Source of the DNA: Polaromonas sp047303325
GTDB lineage: Bacteria > Pseudomonadota > Gammaproteobacteria > Burkholderiales > Burkholderiaceae_C
Assembly (NCBI RefSeq): GCF_047303325.1
Contig: NZ_JBKBEX010000006.1
Span: 62,001 to 126,000, forward strand
DNA length: 64,000 nt
Direction of reading: 5' to 3'
Part shown: positions 43,092 through 51,549 of the stretch, piece after piece
How positions within the stretch are numbered: the first letter of the stretch is position 1
How the letters are laid out: the number at the start of each line of letters is the position of its first letter
Program-made: the position numbers and the translations under genes
Notes under the pieces: generated by a model
Told to the model about the DNA's origin: nothing
The model's database searches: none
What the model saw: the letters and a program-made list of their open reading frames with translations, nothing else

Positions 43092-43994
43092 CTAGCGATG
43101 CTCTTTCAACGCCGTATGCAGGTAGTCGTAAAACATCTTCGCCGGCGCGCGCAAGGTCGTGCCGTGCAAGGTGGCCAGGCCTAATACACGCGACACCGTC
43201 GGTGCGACCAGCGTGATGCCGACCATTGACGGGTGCCGCTTCGGCAAGGCCAGGCGCGGTACGGCCGCAAGCCCGAGCCCCGCGTCGACCATGCCGAGCA
43301 AGGTCGCGATGTGGCTCACCTCGAGCCGGTACGACGGGTTGACACCCGCCTTGGCCAGCGCGTCGTCCAGCAACTGGCGGTTGCCGCTGGTGCGCGCGAC
43401 CGCGATCAGGCGCTCGGTTTCCAGGCTCTTCCACGATATCGTCTTGCGCCCGGCGAGCGCATGGCGGCGCGGCATGGCCACCACAAAGGGGTCGGTGTGG
43501 ATAGGCTCGAAGTCCACGCCGGGCACCTGGTTGCCCATAAAGCTGATGCCGAAGTCCGACTCGCCCGATACCACGCTGGCCATCACCGCGCCCGCGGCTT
43601 CGTCGATCACCCGCACGCGGATCAGCGGGTAGCGCTCCGAGAACGAGCTCACGACCGAGGGCAGGAAATGGATGGCCGCAGAAGGCACGCAGGCCACGGT
43701 GACCCGGCCCGTGCGGCTTGCGGCGATGTCGGTGATGCCGAGCATGGCGGACTCAAGGTCGTCCAGCGCGGCGCGCGCGCGATCGAGGAACACCTGGCCG
43801 AGGGCCGTCAGCTCGACATCGCGCGTGGTGCGCTTGAAGAGCCTTGCGCCCAGGATGGTCTCGAGCTTGTCGACGCGCCGGCTCAAAGCCGGTGGCGAGA
43901 GGTGGATGTGGTCGGCCGCCGCGCGAAAGCTCCCGCGCTCGGCCACTGCCACGAAGGCCTCCAGTTGCTGCAAATCGAAATTGATGCGTGCCAT
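43092..43994 (-). CDS. LysR-family transcriptional regulator (divergent to the Bug/CoA operon)
   Basis: 300 residues. HTH region FDLQQLEAFVAVAERGSFRAAADHIHLSPPALSRRVDKLE in the first 45 residues, effector domain from VTVACVPSAA near residue 94. Transcribed away from the operon that starts at 44082 with an 87-base shared intergenic gap, the standard arrangement for a LysR activator of the adjacent operon. The inducer is probably an intermediate of the CoA-ester pathway. A clear intrinsic terminator follows its stop. Confidence 0.92.
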   Translation of the reverse strand: MARINFDLQQLEAFVAVAERGSFRAAADHIHLSPPALSRRVDKLETILGARLFKRTTRDVELTALGQVFLDRARAALDDLESAMLGITDIAASRTGRVTVACVPSAAIHFLPSVVSSFSERYPLIRVRVIDEAAGAVMASVVSGESDFGISFMGNQVPGVDFEPIHTDPFVVAMPRRHALAGRKTISWKSLETERLIAVARTSGNRQLLDDALAKAGVNPSYRLEVSHIATLLGMVDAGLGLAAVPRLALPKRHPSMVGITLVAPTVSRVLGLATLHGTTLRAPAKMFYDYLHTALKEHR

Positions 43995-44004
43995 GCACTA
44001 ATAC

Positions 44005-44018
44005 TAGCAAAAGTTGCA
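44005..44018. promoter_or_regulatory. Small inverted repeat in the LysR/Bug divergent promoter
   Basis: TAGCAA-AAG-TTGCA lies near the middle of the 87-base gap between the LysR ATG (43994) and the Bug ATG (44082); the core GCAA-AAG-TTGC is a perfect 4-bp repeat. A plausible LysR site by position only; the short arms make this weak. Confidence 0.35.
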
Positions 44019-44081
44019 CTTCACGGAATTCCTGCATAAGCCGATGATGCGTCCAGTGAAAAAAACGAAGGAGACAATTTC

Positions 44082-45077
44082 ATGCTGGTTCCACATTTCT
44101 TCAATCCCTTAAAGCTTTCCCTCGCGCTGGCGCTCGGCGCCGGCCTGCAGGTACTCATGTCCGGCCAGGCATTCGCCCAGGCCTGGCCGGCCAAACCCGT
44201 CACCATCGTCGTGCCGACCTCCGCCGGGGGGGCCAACGACGCCATGGCGCGCATCATCGCCCAGGGCCTGAGCGCCCGGATAGGCCAGCCGGTCATCGTC
44301 GACAACAAGGCCGGCGCCAACGGCGCGATCGCCAGCGACTTCGTCGCGCGTGCGGCGCCTGACGGCTACACCATCATGTTCGGCTACATCGCCACGCACG
44401 GCATCAACCCGGCGCTGCAGAAGCTGAGGTACGACCCCGTCACCGATTTCGAGCCCATCGGCATGGTGGCCGCCTCGCCCACCGTGATGGTGGCCAACAA
44501 AGACGTCCCCGTGAAAAACGCCAGGGAAATGGTCGACTACCTGAAGGCCAGACCCGGCACCTACAGCTACGCCACGGCCGGCAACGGCACGGCGCCGCAC
44601 ATCGCGGGCGAGTTGTTCAAGCTGTCGGTTGGTGTGGATGTGACCAGCGTTCCGTACAAGGGCTCGGCGCCCGCCGTGCTCGACACCATCGCCGGCAGCA
44701 CGCAGTACATGTTCCCCAGCCTGTTCACCGCGTACCCGCAGATCAAGGGCGGCAAGCTCAAGGCGCTGGGCATCGCCGGCGACAAGCGCTCTCCCGTGCT
44801 GCCTGACGTCCCCACGCTGGCCGAACAGGGCATCGCCAACGTCAGCATGTCGCAGTGGTACGCCATGTTCGCGCCCGCGAAGACACCCAAGGCCGTGGTC
44901 AACCGGCTCAATGCTGAGATGAACGCCGTGCTGGCCGATAAAGGCGCGCAAAAACGCATCGAGGACCAGGGCGCCGAAGTGGAAACCAGCACGCCCGAGC
45001 AGCTCAAAACCCTGGTGCAAAAAGAAGTGGCGCGCTGGAAGGCCGTTGTGTCCGCCGCCAGGATCAAGGCCGAATAA
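44082..45077 (+). CDS. Tripartite tricarboxylate transporter (Bug/TctC) substrate-binding protein 1
   Basis: 331 residues with AAGGAGA upstream. A signal peptide spans about residues 1-33 (hydrophobic LSLALALGAGLQVLM, cut after AFA-QA). The mature start WPAKPVTIVVPTSAGGANDAMARIIAQGL and NKAGANGAIASDFVARAAPDGYT are the Bug-family signature. It binds a small carboxylate in the periplasm. No TctA/TctB membrane genes are in the window; orphan Bug genes are common in Burkholderiales. First gene of an operon with a hydratase, a CoA-transferase and a CoA-ester lyase, suggesting a C4-C5 dicarboxylate ligand. Confidence 0.93.
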   Translation: MLVPHFFNPLKLSLALALGAGLQVLMSGQAFAQAWPAKPVTIVVPTSAGGANDAMARIIAQGLSARIGQPVIVDNKAGANGAIASDFVARAAPDGYTIMFGYIATHGINPALQKLRYDPVTDFEPIGMVAASPTVMVANKDVPVKNAREMVDYLKARPGTYSYATAGNGTAPHIAGELFKLSVGVDVTSVPYKGSAPAVLDTIAGSTQYMFPSLFTAYPQIKGGKLKALGIAGDKRSPVLPDVPTLAEQGIANVSMSQWYAMFAPAKTPKAVVNRLNAEMNAVLADKGAQKRIEDQGAEVETSTPEQLKTLVQKEVARWKAVVSAARIKAE

Positions 45078-45098
45078 TTTTCCCGGACGGATATCACC

Positions 45099-45947
45099 AT
45101 GAATTTGCAAGACTGGATAGGCCGCAGCGAGACGGTGGAGGACATCGCCACCGCTACGCCGTATGCGGCGCTGTCGGCCACACTGGACCGCCCGGACACC
45201 GCGCGGCCCGCGCCGGGCACGCCGCTGCCCTGCCTGTGGCACTGGCTGTATTTCCTGCCCATCCATGCGCAGTCGGAGATCGGGCCGGACGGCCACGCGC
45301 GGCGCGGCGGTTTCCTGCCGCCCGTTTCGTTGCCGCGCCGGATGTGGGCCGGCAGCGATTTCGAATTCCACGAAGCGCTGTGCGTCGGCGATGCGCTGGC
45401 GCGCACCTCGACCATCGTCGACGTGAAGGAGAAAAGCGGCCGCACCGGCAGCCTGGTGTTCGTGAAGGTGCGCCACGAGATTCGCCGCAACGGCGCCGCG
45501 GGCGTGGCCTTGACCGAGCACCACAACATCGTTTACCGCGCGGCACCGGCACCGGGTGACGTGGCCCCGCCGCCGCAGGCCGTGCCGACCGAATTCGAGT
45601 GGGTGCGCCGCATCACCGCCGACGATGTGCTGCTGTTCCGCTATTCGGCCCTCACCTTCAACGGGCACCGCATCCACTACGACCGCAAGTACGTCACCGA
45701 GGTCGAGGGCTACCCGGGCCTCATCGTGCACGGCCCGCTGATCGCCACGCTGCTCATGGACCTGCTGCGCCGGCATATGCCCGACGCCACGGTACGAAAA
45801 TTTGAATTCAAGGCGGTCCGGCCCACCTTCGACGTCAATCCCTTCTCCATCCACGGCCAGCCTTCGGCCGACGGCAAGAGCGTGCATTTGTGGGGGCGCG
45901 ACCACGAAGGCTGGCTCACGATGGATGCCACCGCCACGCTGGCCTGA
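45099..45947 (+). CDS. HTD2/FAS1-like hotdog hydratase (mesaconyl-/itaconyl-CoA hydratase-like)
   Basis: 282 residues forming a double hotdog: N-terminal half about 10-140, C-terminal half about 150-280. The C-terminal catalytic-type segment is DDVLLFRYSALTFNGHRIHYDRKYVTEVEGYPGLIVHGPL, the R-x-SA-x-x-x-N-x-H-x-I-H-YD pattern of MaoC/HTD2 hydratases. Related enzymes hydrate mesaconyl-C4-CoA or itaconyl-CoA to citramalyl-CoA. Genes for a class III CoA-transferase and an HpcH-type lyase follow directly, making a three-step CoA pathway plausible. Weak ribosome site; starts 21 bases after the Bug gene. Confidence 0.85.
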   Translation: MNLQDWIGRSETVEDIATATPYAALSATLDRPDTARPAPGTPLPCLWHWLYFLPIHAQSEIGPDGHARRGGFLPPVSLPRRMWAGSDFEFHEALCVGDALARTSTIVDVKEKSGRTGSLVFVKVRHEIRRNGAAGVALTEHHNIVYRAAPAPGDVAPPPQAVPTEFEWVRRITADDVLLFRYSALTFNGHRIHYDRKYVTEVEGYPGLIVHGPLIATLLMDLLRRHMPDATVRKFEFKAVRPTFDVNPFSIHGQPSADGKSVHLWGRDHEGWLTMDATATLA

Positions 45948-45956
45948 GGAGACGCC

Positions 45957-47138
45957 ATGCAACCGCTCAAGGGCATCACCGTCGTCACCCTGGAACACGC
46001 CATCGCCGCGCCTTTCGCCACGCGCCAGCTCGCCGATATGGGCGCGCGCGTCATCAAGATCGAACGGCCCGGCGTGGGCGACTTCGCGCGCAGCTACGAC
46101 AGCCGGGTGCGGGGCCTGGCATCGCACTTCGTCTGGACCAACCGCTCCAAGGAAAGCCTGACGCTGGACGTCAAACACGAGGAGGCGCAGAAAATCCTCA
46201 TGCGCCTGATCCTCGAAGAGGCCGACGTGGTGGTGCAGAACCTCGCACCGGGCGCTGCCGCGCGGCTTGGGCTGTCGTACGAGGCCTTGTCCAGGCGCAA
46301 GCCCGGCATCATCGTGTGTGACATTTCGGGCTATGGCGGCGACGGCCCCTATCGCGACAAAAAAGCCTACGACCTGCTGATCCAGAGCGAGGCCGGTTTC
46401 GTTTCGGTGACCGGCACGCCCGAGACGCCGTCCAAGGCCGGCCCGTCGATCGCCGACATCGCCGCCGGCATGTATGCGTACACCAACATCCTGGGCGCGC
46501 TGATGCACCGTCGGCAGACGGGCGAGGGCCAGCACATCGACATCTCCATGCTCGAGTCGCTGTCGGAATGGATGAGCTACCCGCTTTACTACGCCTTCGA
46601 AGGCGCGGCGCCACCCCAGCGCACGGGCGCGAGCCACGCGACCATCTACCCCTACGGCCCCTTCCCGGCCGGTGACGGCAAGACCGTGATGATGGGCCTG
46701 CAGAACGAACGCGAGTGGAAGGGCTTTTGCGAGAAGGTGCTGCTGCAGCCCGCGCTCGCCACCGACCCACGGTTTGCCGGCAACGCACAGCGCAGCGCCG
46801 CCCGCGAAGCGCTCTCGTCGCTTATCGTCGAAGCCTTCAGCACACTGACTGCCGCGCAGGTCGTGGAGCGGCTGGAGGCGGCCGGCATCGCCAATGCGCA
46901 GGTCAACACCATGAACGAGCTGTGGGAGCATCCGCAGCTCCAGGCCCGCGCGCGCTGGCGTGAAGTCGACACACCGGCGGGCGCCGTGCCCGCCCTGTTG
47001 CCGCCCGGCTCCTGGCAGCACAGCGCGCCGCGCATGGACGCCGTGCCCGCGCTCGGCCAGCACACCGAGGCCATCCTGCAGCACTTCGGCTACGGCGCCG
47101 AACAGCTTGCCCAATTGCGCGCGGAAGGCGCGGTATGA
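45957..47138 (+). CDS. Class III CoA-transferase (CaiB/BaiF family)
   Basis: 393 residues with GAGGAGA before the ATG. Family marks: TVVTLEHAIAAPFATRQLADMGARVIKIERPG, TNRSKESLTLDVK, SGYGGDGPYRDKKAYDLLIQSEAG (catalytic aspartate most likely Asp139) and GEGQHIDISMLE. It moves CoA from a donor such as succinyl-CoA to a carboxylic acid. Between a hydratase and a CoA-ester lyase it would activate itaconate, mesaconate, citramalate or a similar acid. Overlaps the lyase gene by four bases (ATGA). Confidence 0.92.
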   Translation: MQPLKGITVVTLEHAIAAPFATRQLADMGARVIKIERPGVGDFARSYDSRVRGLASHFVWTNRSKESLTLDVKHEEAQKILMRLILEEADVVVQNLAPGAAARLGLSYEALSRRKPGIIVCDISGYGGDGPYRDKKAYDLLIQSEAGFVSVTGTPETPSKAGPSIADIAAGMYAYTNILGALMHRRQTGEGQHIDISMLESLSEWMSYPLYYAFEGAAPPQRTGASHATIYPYGPFPAGDGKTVMMGLQNEREWKGFCEKVLLQPALATDPRFAGNAQRSAAREALSSLIVEAFSTLTAAQVVERLEAAGIANAQVNTMNELWEHPQLQARARWREVDTPAGAVPALLPPGSWQHSAPRMDAVPALGQHTEAILQHFGYGAEQLAQLRAEGAV

Positions 47139-47968
47139 GCTCATCGCCGGCCGTTCCGCTGAGCTATCTGTTCGTGCCGGGCCACCGGCCCGAGCGATTC
47201 GCGAAGGCGCTGGCTTCGGGGGCGGACCGCGTCATCATCGACCTGGAAGACGCGGTCCCGCCCTCGGGCAAGGCGGCCGCGCGCGAAGCCGTCGCGGCGT
47301 GGATGTCCTCTGCCGGCGAAGAGATTCGCGGCAAGCTGTTGATCCGTATCAACGACGCGAGCACGGGCTGGTACGCGGACGACTTGAAGCTTTTGCGGCA
47401 GGTGCGAGCCGCCTGCGTCATGCTTCCGAAATGCGAAAGCAGGCGGCAGCTTGCCGACGTTCTCGCGCCGCTCGATGCGGGCGCCACCGCGCTGCCGCTG
47501 GTCGAAACAGCACGTGGCCTGCTTGCCGCCCTGGACCTTGCCACCGCACCGGGCGTCGCGCGCCTGGCCTTCGGTTCGCTTGATTACATGGCCGACCTCG
47601 ACATCCCCGCCGACAGCCCGGCGCTGCAGCACGCCGCGATTGAGCTTGCCATCGCTTCACGTGCCGCGGGCTTGCCCTCGCCCGTGGCCGGCGTCACGCC
47701 CGACATCGACGCGGACCGCGTTGCCGCCGACATGGCGCGGGCGCGCAGCCTCGGCTTCGGCGCCAAGATGTGCATACACCCCGCGCAGCTTGCCGGCGTG
47801 CATGGCGCGCTGCGGCCTGGCGCTGAAGAACAGGCCTGGGCGCAACGCGTCCTGAGCGCCTGGCATGCGGCCGGCGGCGGCGCCTTCCAGCTCGACGGGA
47901 AGATGGTCGACAGACCGGTCGTTCTCAAGGCCGAACGCATCATGGCCCTGGCCGCACGCACCCCCTGA
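47135..47968 (+). CDS. HpcH/HpaI (CitE-like) CoA-ester lyase
   Basis: 277 residues. SYLFVPGHRPERFAKAL, the magnesium-binding VIIDLEDAVPPSGK near residue 35, LIRINDASTGWYADDL and CVMLPKCESRRQLADVL are typical of malyl-CoA/citramalyl-CoA lyases and stand-alone CitE-like proteins; the C-terminal KMCIHPAQLAGVHGAL is also conserved. It would split a 3-hydroxyacyl-CoA such as citramalyl-CoA into pyruvate and acetyl-CoA. Translationally coupled to the CoA-transferase gene. The next gene lies beyond a 9-bp repeat array. Confidence 0.9.
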   Translation: MSSSPAVPLSYLFVPGHRPERFAKALASGADRVIIDLEDAVPPSGKAAAREAVAAWMSSAGEEIRGKLLIRINDASTGWYADDLKLLRQVRAACVMLPKCESRRQLADVLAPLDAGATALPLVETARGLLAALDLATAPGVARLAFGSLDYMADLDIPADSPALQHAAIELAIASRAAGLPSPVAGVTPDIDADRVAADMARARSLGFGAKMCIHPAQLAGVHGALRPGAEEQAWAQRVLSAWHAAGGGAFQLDGKMVDRPVVLKAERIMALAARTP

Positions 47969-47984
47969 TTTTTCACAAGATACG

Positions 47985-48011
47985 TAACCCACATAACCCA
48001 CATAACCCAAC
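47985..48011 (+). repeat. Tandem nonamer TAACCCACA x3 before the lyase gene
   Basis: Two perfect TAACCCACA units and a third, TAACCCAAC, run directly into the CGGAGAA ribosome site of ATG 48021. Another short-unit array immediately upstream of a start codon. Confidence 0.88.
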
Positions 48012-48020
48012 GGAGAACCC

Positions 48021-49376
48021 ATGTCCTCAACCATCATCGACTCAAAAATCTTCGGCGACATGTTCAGCGATGCCGCCATGCGGCATGTCTGGTCGGACGA
48101 AAACCGCACCGCCAAATACCTGGACATCGAGCGCGCGCTCGCCAAGGTCCAGGGGGCCCTGGGCATCATTCCCAAGGAGGCGGCCGAAGAAATCGTGAAG
48201 AACTGCGAGCCCAGCCAGATCGACTGGGTCAAGCTCAAGGCCAAGACCGAGCAGATCGGCTACCCGATCATCGCCGTGGTCAACCAGATCAATGCCCATT
48301 GCAAGGACGGCCTGGGCGAGTATTGCCACTGGGGCGCCACCACGCAGGACATCACCGACACGGCCGCCGTGCTGCAGATCCGCGAGGCCCTCGCGCTGGT
48401 CGAGGCCGACCTCGCGGACATCTCGGCCTCGCTCGCCAAACTGGCGCGCGCCCACCGCGACACGCCCATCATAGGCCGCAGCAACCTGCAGCAGGCCACG
48501 CCCATCACCTTCGGCTACAAGATGGCCAGCATCCTCGCGGGCATAGAGCGCCACCGCGAGCGCCTCACGCAGCTCAAGCCGCGGGTGCTGGTTGGCGAGT
48601 TCGGCGGCGCATCGGGCACGCTATCGTCGCTAGAAAAAGGCGCGATGGAAACCCAGGCCGGCCTCATGAAGGAGCTCGGGCTCGGCCAGCCGCTGATTTC
48701 GTGGCACACCGTGCGCGACAACTTCGCCGAAGTGGGCGCCTTCCTCGGCATCGTCGGTGGGTCGCTCGGCAAGATCGCGATGGACGTGAAGCTGCTGATG
48801 CAGACTGAAGTCGCGGAGGTGTTCGAGCCTTTCGCACCCGGCCGAGGCTCCTCGTCGACCATGCCGCAAAAGCGCAACCCGATCTCCTGCCTCTACATCC
48901 ATGCCAACATTTCCGTGGTGCGCCAGCTGGCCGCCTCGCTGATGGACGCGATGGTCGCCGACCATGAGCGCTCCACGGGCCCGTGGGAGATCGAGTGGGT
49001 GGCCATGCCCGAGATCTTCTGCCTGATGTCGGGCGCGCTCAAGCAGACGAAGTTCATCCTTGCCGGCCTCGAAGTCGACGCCGCGCAGATGCGCCGCAAC
49101 ATCGACATGACCCACGGCCTGGTGATGTCGGAGGCCGTCATGATGGGCCTGGGCCCCTACATCGGTCGCGAATACGCGCACGACCTGGTCTACGACATCT
49201 GCCGCGACGCGCTCAAGCAGCAGCGGCCGCTGATCGAGCTGCTGGCGGAGCATCCGGAAATCAACAAGCACGTAACGCGCGAGCAGCTCGCCTCGTTCTG
49301 CGACCCGATGAACAACCTGGGCCAGGCGGGCGTGATGGTTGATCGGGTGCTGGAGTCGATCAAGGCGCCCGCCTAG
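48021..49376 (+). CDS. Fumarase/aspartase-superfamily lyase (adenylosuccinate lyase/PcaB-like)
   Basis: 451 residues with CGGAGAA upstream. The superfamily signature GRGSSSTMPQKRNPISC is complete (active-site Ser in the flexible loop near residue 277), with HWGATTQDITDTA near residue 110 and GRSNLQQATPITFGYK near 153. Members eliminate fumarate or cycloisomerise muconates. It is not with purine genes, so it probably acts in catabolism: a 3-carboxymuconate-type cycloisomerase or a C-N/C-O lyase releasing fumarate from an aminated or substituted dicarboxylate upstream of the CoA steps. Exact reaction unknown. Confidence 0.85.
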   Translation: MSSTIIDSKIFGDMFSDAAMRHVWSDENRTAKYLDIERALAKVQGALGIIPKEAAEEIVKNCEPSQIDWVKLKAKTEQIGYPIIAVVNQINAHCKDGLGEYCHWGATTQDITDTAAVLQIREALALVEADLADISASLAKLARAHRDTPIIGRSNLQQATPITFGYKMASILAGIERHRERLTQLKPRVLVGEFGGASGTLSSLEKGAMETQAGLMKELGLGQPLISWHTVRDNFAEVGAFLGIVGGSLGKIAMDVKLLMQTEVAEVFEPFAPGRGSSSTMPQKRNPISCLYIHANISVVRQLAASLMDAMVADHERSTGPWEIEWVAMPEIFCLMSGALKQTKFILAGLEVDAAQMRRNIDMTHGLVMSEAVMMGLGPYIGREYAHDLVYDICRDALKQQRPLIELLAEHPEINKHVTREQLASFCDPMNNLGQAGVMVDRVLESIKAPA

Positions 49377-49405
49377 CCGTTCGCGAGAGCGTCGCGGGCC
49401 TGGCG

Positions 49406-49447
49406 GCCCATCAAGGGTATTACTTCTTCTCGCCCATCAAGGGCATT
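49406..49447. repeat. 16-bp direct repeat in the convergent gap
   Basis: GCCCATCAAGGGTATT (49406-49421) recurs as GCCCATCAAGGGCATT (49432-49447), one base different, 26 bases apart, in the 126-base gap between the lyase gene and the convergent IclR gene. Role unknown. Confidence 0.75.
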
Positions 49448-49458
49448 GGGAAGCAAGC

Positions 49459-49496
49459 CCGGCTCCGGTTTAACCTGCATGGTTTTCCGGAGCCGG
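49459..49496. terminator. Strong hairpin between convergent genes
   Basis: CCGGCTCCGG and CCGGAGCCGG form a perfect 10-bp stem with an 18-base loop that itself contains AACC/GGTT. It ends 7 bases before the IclR stop. No T-run on either strand, so it may be a factor-assisted terminator or a stabilising stem. Confidence 0.6.
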
Positions 49497-49502
49497 TGTC
49501 AG

Positions 49503-50237
49503 CTATCCCGCGATTCTGCTGGTGATCTTCCGGGCGGCGTCCGTCACGAGCCCTGAGAGGAAGTCCCGGTTGAAGGCGTTGAAGCGTTCAGAGTTGCCGA
49601 CGAGGGTGATGCTGCCGAGAATCCGCTGCTTCTCGTCGAAGATGGGGGCGGCGATACCGCTCTTGTTCGGGTCTAGTTCTCCCTCGCTGATGCAATAGCC
49701 GTCTTTGCGGATGCGCAGCATGGCCTTGGAGAAATCTTTCCAGGTCGAACCCAGTCGCTCAAGGTCTCCCGGGGCTGCGCTGTCGAAAAGGCGCCGTAGC
49801 TGGCGCGGCAGCAGGTAGGCCAGGATGACCCTGGAGGTGGCGCTGTGGAACAGGTCCATGGGCCTGCCGCGTCCGTAGTTCAAGGGCTGCTCTTCCGAGC
49901 CGGATCTTTGCAGGATATTGATCACGGTCGACCCATAGAGCTCGCTGATCAGCAGTTCCAGGCTTGTCTGCGCGATGAGATCACCCACGATGTCATGGCT
50001 GGCGGCCAGCAAGGGGTCGAACTGGGTCATATGCCGATCCAGCTCAATGATGCGCGGCCCCAGGGCGTAGCCGCGCGGCAATCGCACCAGCAATCCCGCA
50101 TTGGATAACTCGCGTACGTAGCGATACGCACTGGGTGAGGTGTACCCCAGTTGCGAGCAAATGATTTCGATGTCGATCACGGGCTGGTCTGCGCTGAACA
50201 GTTTCAGCACCTCCAGCATGCGGCTCAGGCTATTCAT
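49503..50237 (-). CDS. IclR-family transcriptional regulator
   Basis: 244 residues from ATG 50237; MNSLSRMLEVLKLFSADQPV is the usual IclR winged-helix start, and a TTG at 50285 would only add unrelated residues. The HTH is about residues 5-60 (YTSPSAYRYVRELSNAGLL), then the effector domain with LYGSTVINILQR near 100 and the pocket segment SEGELDPNKSGIAAPIFDEKQRILGSITLVG. IclR proteins commonly control aromatic-acid operons. It is divergent from the operon beginning at 50548 across an AT-rich promoter region and is its likely regulator. Confidence 0.9.
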   Translation of the reverse strand: MNSLSRMLEVLKLFSADQPVIDIEIICSQLGYTSPSAYRYVRELSNAGLLVRLPRGYALGPRIIELDRHMTQFDPLLAASHDIVGDLIAQTSLELLISELYGSTVINILQRSGSEEQPLNYGRGRPMDLFHSATSRVILAYLLPRQLRRLFDSAAPGDLERLGSTWKDFSKAMLRIRKDGYCISEGELDPNKSGIAAPIFDEKQRILGSITLVGNSERFNAFNRDFLSGLVTDAARKITSRIAG

Positions 50238-50412
50238 GGATTGGAACTCTGGTAACGCCGGGGCGAAGGGAATACGCCTTGGCAAGCCTCAAGGTTAAAC
50301 GGAGCGGCGCACCGGTCGGTTTGGAAGCCTTTGGCAGTCTACCTGTCGATATTTGCTTAAATGGCTAATAAATCAAAAACAGGCGATTTTTATAAAAAAT
50401 TTCCAATTTATA

Positions 50413-50447
50413 TTTGCTTTATTTGATCTAATCGATAAACTAGCAAA
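50413..50447. promoter_or_regulatory. 35-bp imperfect palindrome in an AT-rich divergent promoter
   Basis: The 310-base gap 50238-50547 separates the IclR gene from the Bug operon. From about 50340 to 50460 it is strikingly AT-rich against the surrounding GC-rich DNA. TTTGCT (50413-50418) and AGCAAA (50442-50447) bracket an imperfectly symmetric TTTATTTGAT/ATCGATAAA core: a good candidate IclR operator. A strong but orphan Shine-Dalgarno, AGGAGG (50465-50470), has no start codon at the right distance. I see no credible gene in the gap. Confidence 0.55.
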
Positions 50448-50547
50448 AAATAAGAGAGCGAATCAGGAGGAATTTCACCCATCGGCCCCGCGAGTGCTCC
50501 CCCGCTCGAGGCCGAAATATCGTCAACTGGGGTTCTAGGAGTCAGCG

Positions 50548-51537
50548 ATGAAAAGGAATTTCTTTCGGCAGTCCTGTGCCGCCGCGGTGGTGTTGCTCGC
50601 CGCGTGCGTGGTGCCGGTGCAGGCCTGGGCCCAGGCCAGCTGGCCTTCGCGGCCGATCCGCATCGTGGTTCCTTACCCGCCGGGCACGGGTCCGGATGTG
50701 ATGGCCCGCCTGGTCGGGGAGGGTTTGGCGAAGGAACTCAAGGCCACTCTTGTCGTGGAAAACAAGGCGGGCGCCAACGCCGTCATTGGCACCAGCGAGG
50801 TGGTCAAGTCCCCCGCCGATGGCTATACCTTCCTGCTGGTGGATCGGCTCACGCTGACGGTCAACCCTTTGCTGTACCAGCCTCTGCCCTTCAACCCCAA
50901 GAAAGACCTGGTTTCCGTCAGCAACATCGCTGATGTGAATCTCTATCTGGTGGTGAGCTCCCAGCTGCCGGTGTCAGACTTCAAATCTTTCGTGGCTTAT
51001 TCAAAGTCGCACCCCGGCCAGGTGACTTTTGGCACCGGCGGCGTGGGCAGCGTGATGCACCTGAACATGGAGCTGCTGCAGGCGGGCACGGGCGTGGAAT
51101 TTCTCCACGTTCCCTACAAGGCGCTGGCCGAAGTCATCCCCGCCATGCTGGGAGGCCAGGTGGTGGCGACTTCGGGCGGGGTGGAGGCCATCCTGCCGCA
51201 TGTGCAGAAGGGGACCATGAAGCTGCTGGCAGTCGGGGCCGCGTCGCGCGCGCCCGTCGCGCCCACCGTTCCCACCATCACCGAGGCCAGCGGCTCCGAC
51301 TTGCTGCTTTCCACGTCCTACTCGCTTCATGCCAAGGCCGGCACGCCGCCGGAGGTCCTCGCGCGTATGAATGCGGCGCTGGCCAAGGTTCTGGCGGCCC
51401 CCGAACTGCAGGCATTTGCGACGGCGCGCGGCCTGCGCGCCGGAGCATCCCAGCCCGCGGAGCTCGATGCACAGATTGCGGTGGATGGCGAGCGTATCGG
51501 CAAGCTCGTTCGCGAACGCAATATCAAAGTGCAGTGA
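50548..51537 (+). CDS. Tripartite tricarboxylate transporter (Bug/TctC) substrate-binding protein 2
   Basis: 329 residues. A signal peptide covers about residues 1-29 (CAAAVVLLAACVVPVQAWA); the cysteines near residues 10 and 20 make lipoprotein processing conceivable, but AWA-QA is the better cut. The mature WPSRPIRIVVPYPPGTGPDVMARLV and NKAGANAVIGTSEVVKSPADGYT identify the Bug family. First gene of the 50.5-60.5 kb operon, so its ligand is probably the aromatic or other carboxylate that the operon degrades. TAGGAG precedes the ATG. Confidence 0.93.
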   Translation: MKRNFFRQSCAAAVVLLAACVVPVQAWAQASWPSRPIRIVVPYPPGTGPDVMARLVGEGLAKELKATLVVENKAGANAVIGTSEVVKSPADGYTFLLVDRLTLTVNPLLYQPLPFNPKKDLVSVSNIADVNLYLVVSSQLPVSDFKSFVAYSKSHPGQVTFGTGGVGSVMHLNMELLQAGTGVEFLHVPYKALAEVIPAMLGGQVVATSGGVEAILPHVQKGTMKLLAVGAASRAPVAPTVPTITEASGSDLLLSTSYSLHAKAGTPPEVLARMNAALAKVLAAPELQAFATARGLRAGASQPAELDAQIAVDGERIGKLVRERNIKVQ

Positions 51538-51549
51538 GGGGTTGGTGCG

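Noticed and set aside
44109..47144. Very long minus-strand open frame opposite the Bug/CoA operon
   Set aside because: Antisense to three well-recognised genes; its His/Gly/Arg-rich composition is typical of the reverse frame of GC-rich coding DNA.
48021..49376. Calling the aspartase-superfamily gene purB
   Set aside because: The signature is shared across the superfamily and no purine gene is near; the setting is catabolic.
50353..50538. Small AT-rich open frame in the IclR/Bug promoter
   Set aside because: No ribosome site at its start, and it lies in a region better explained as promoter and operator DNA.
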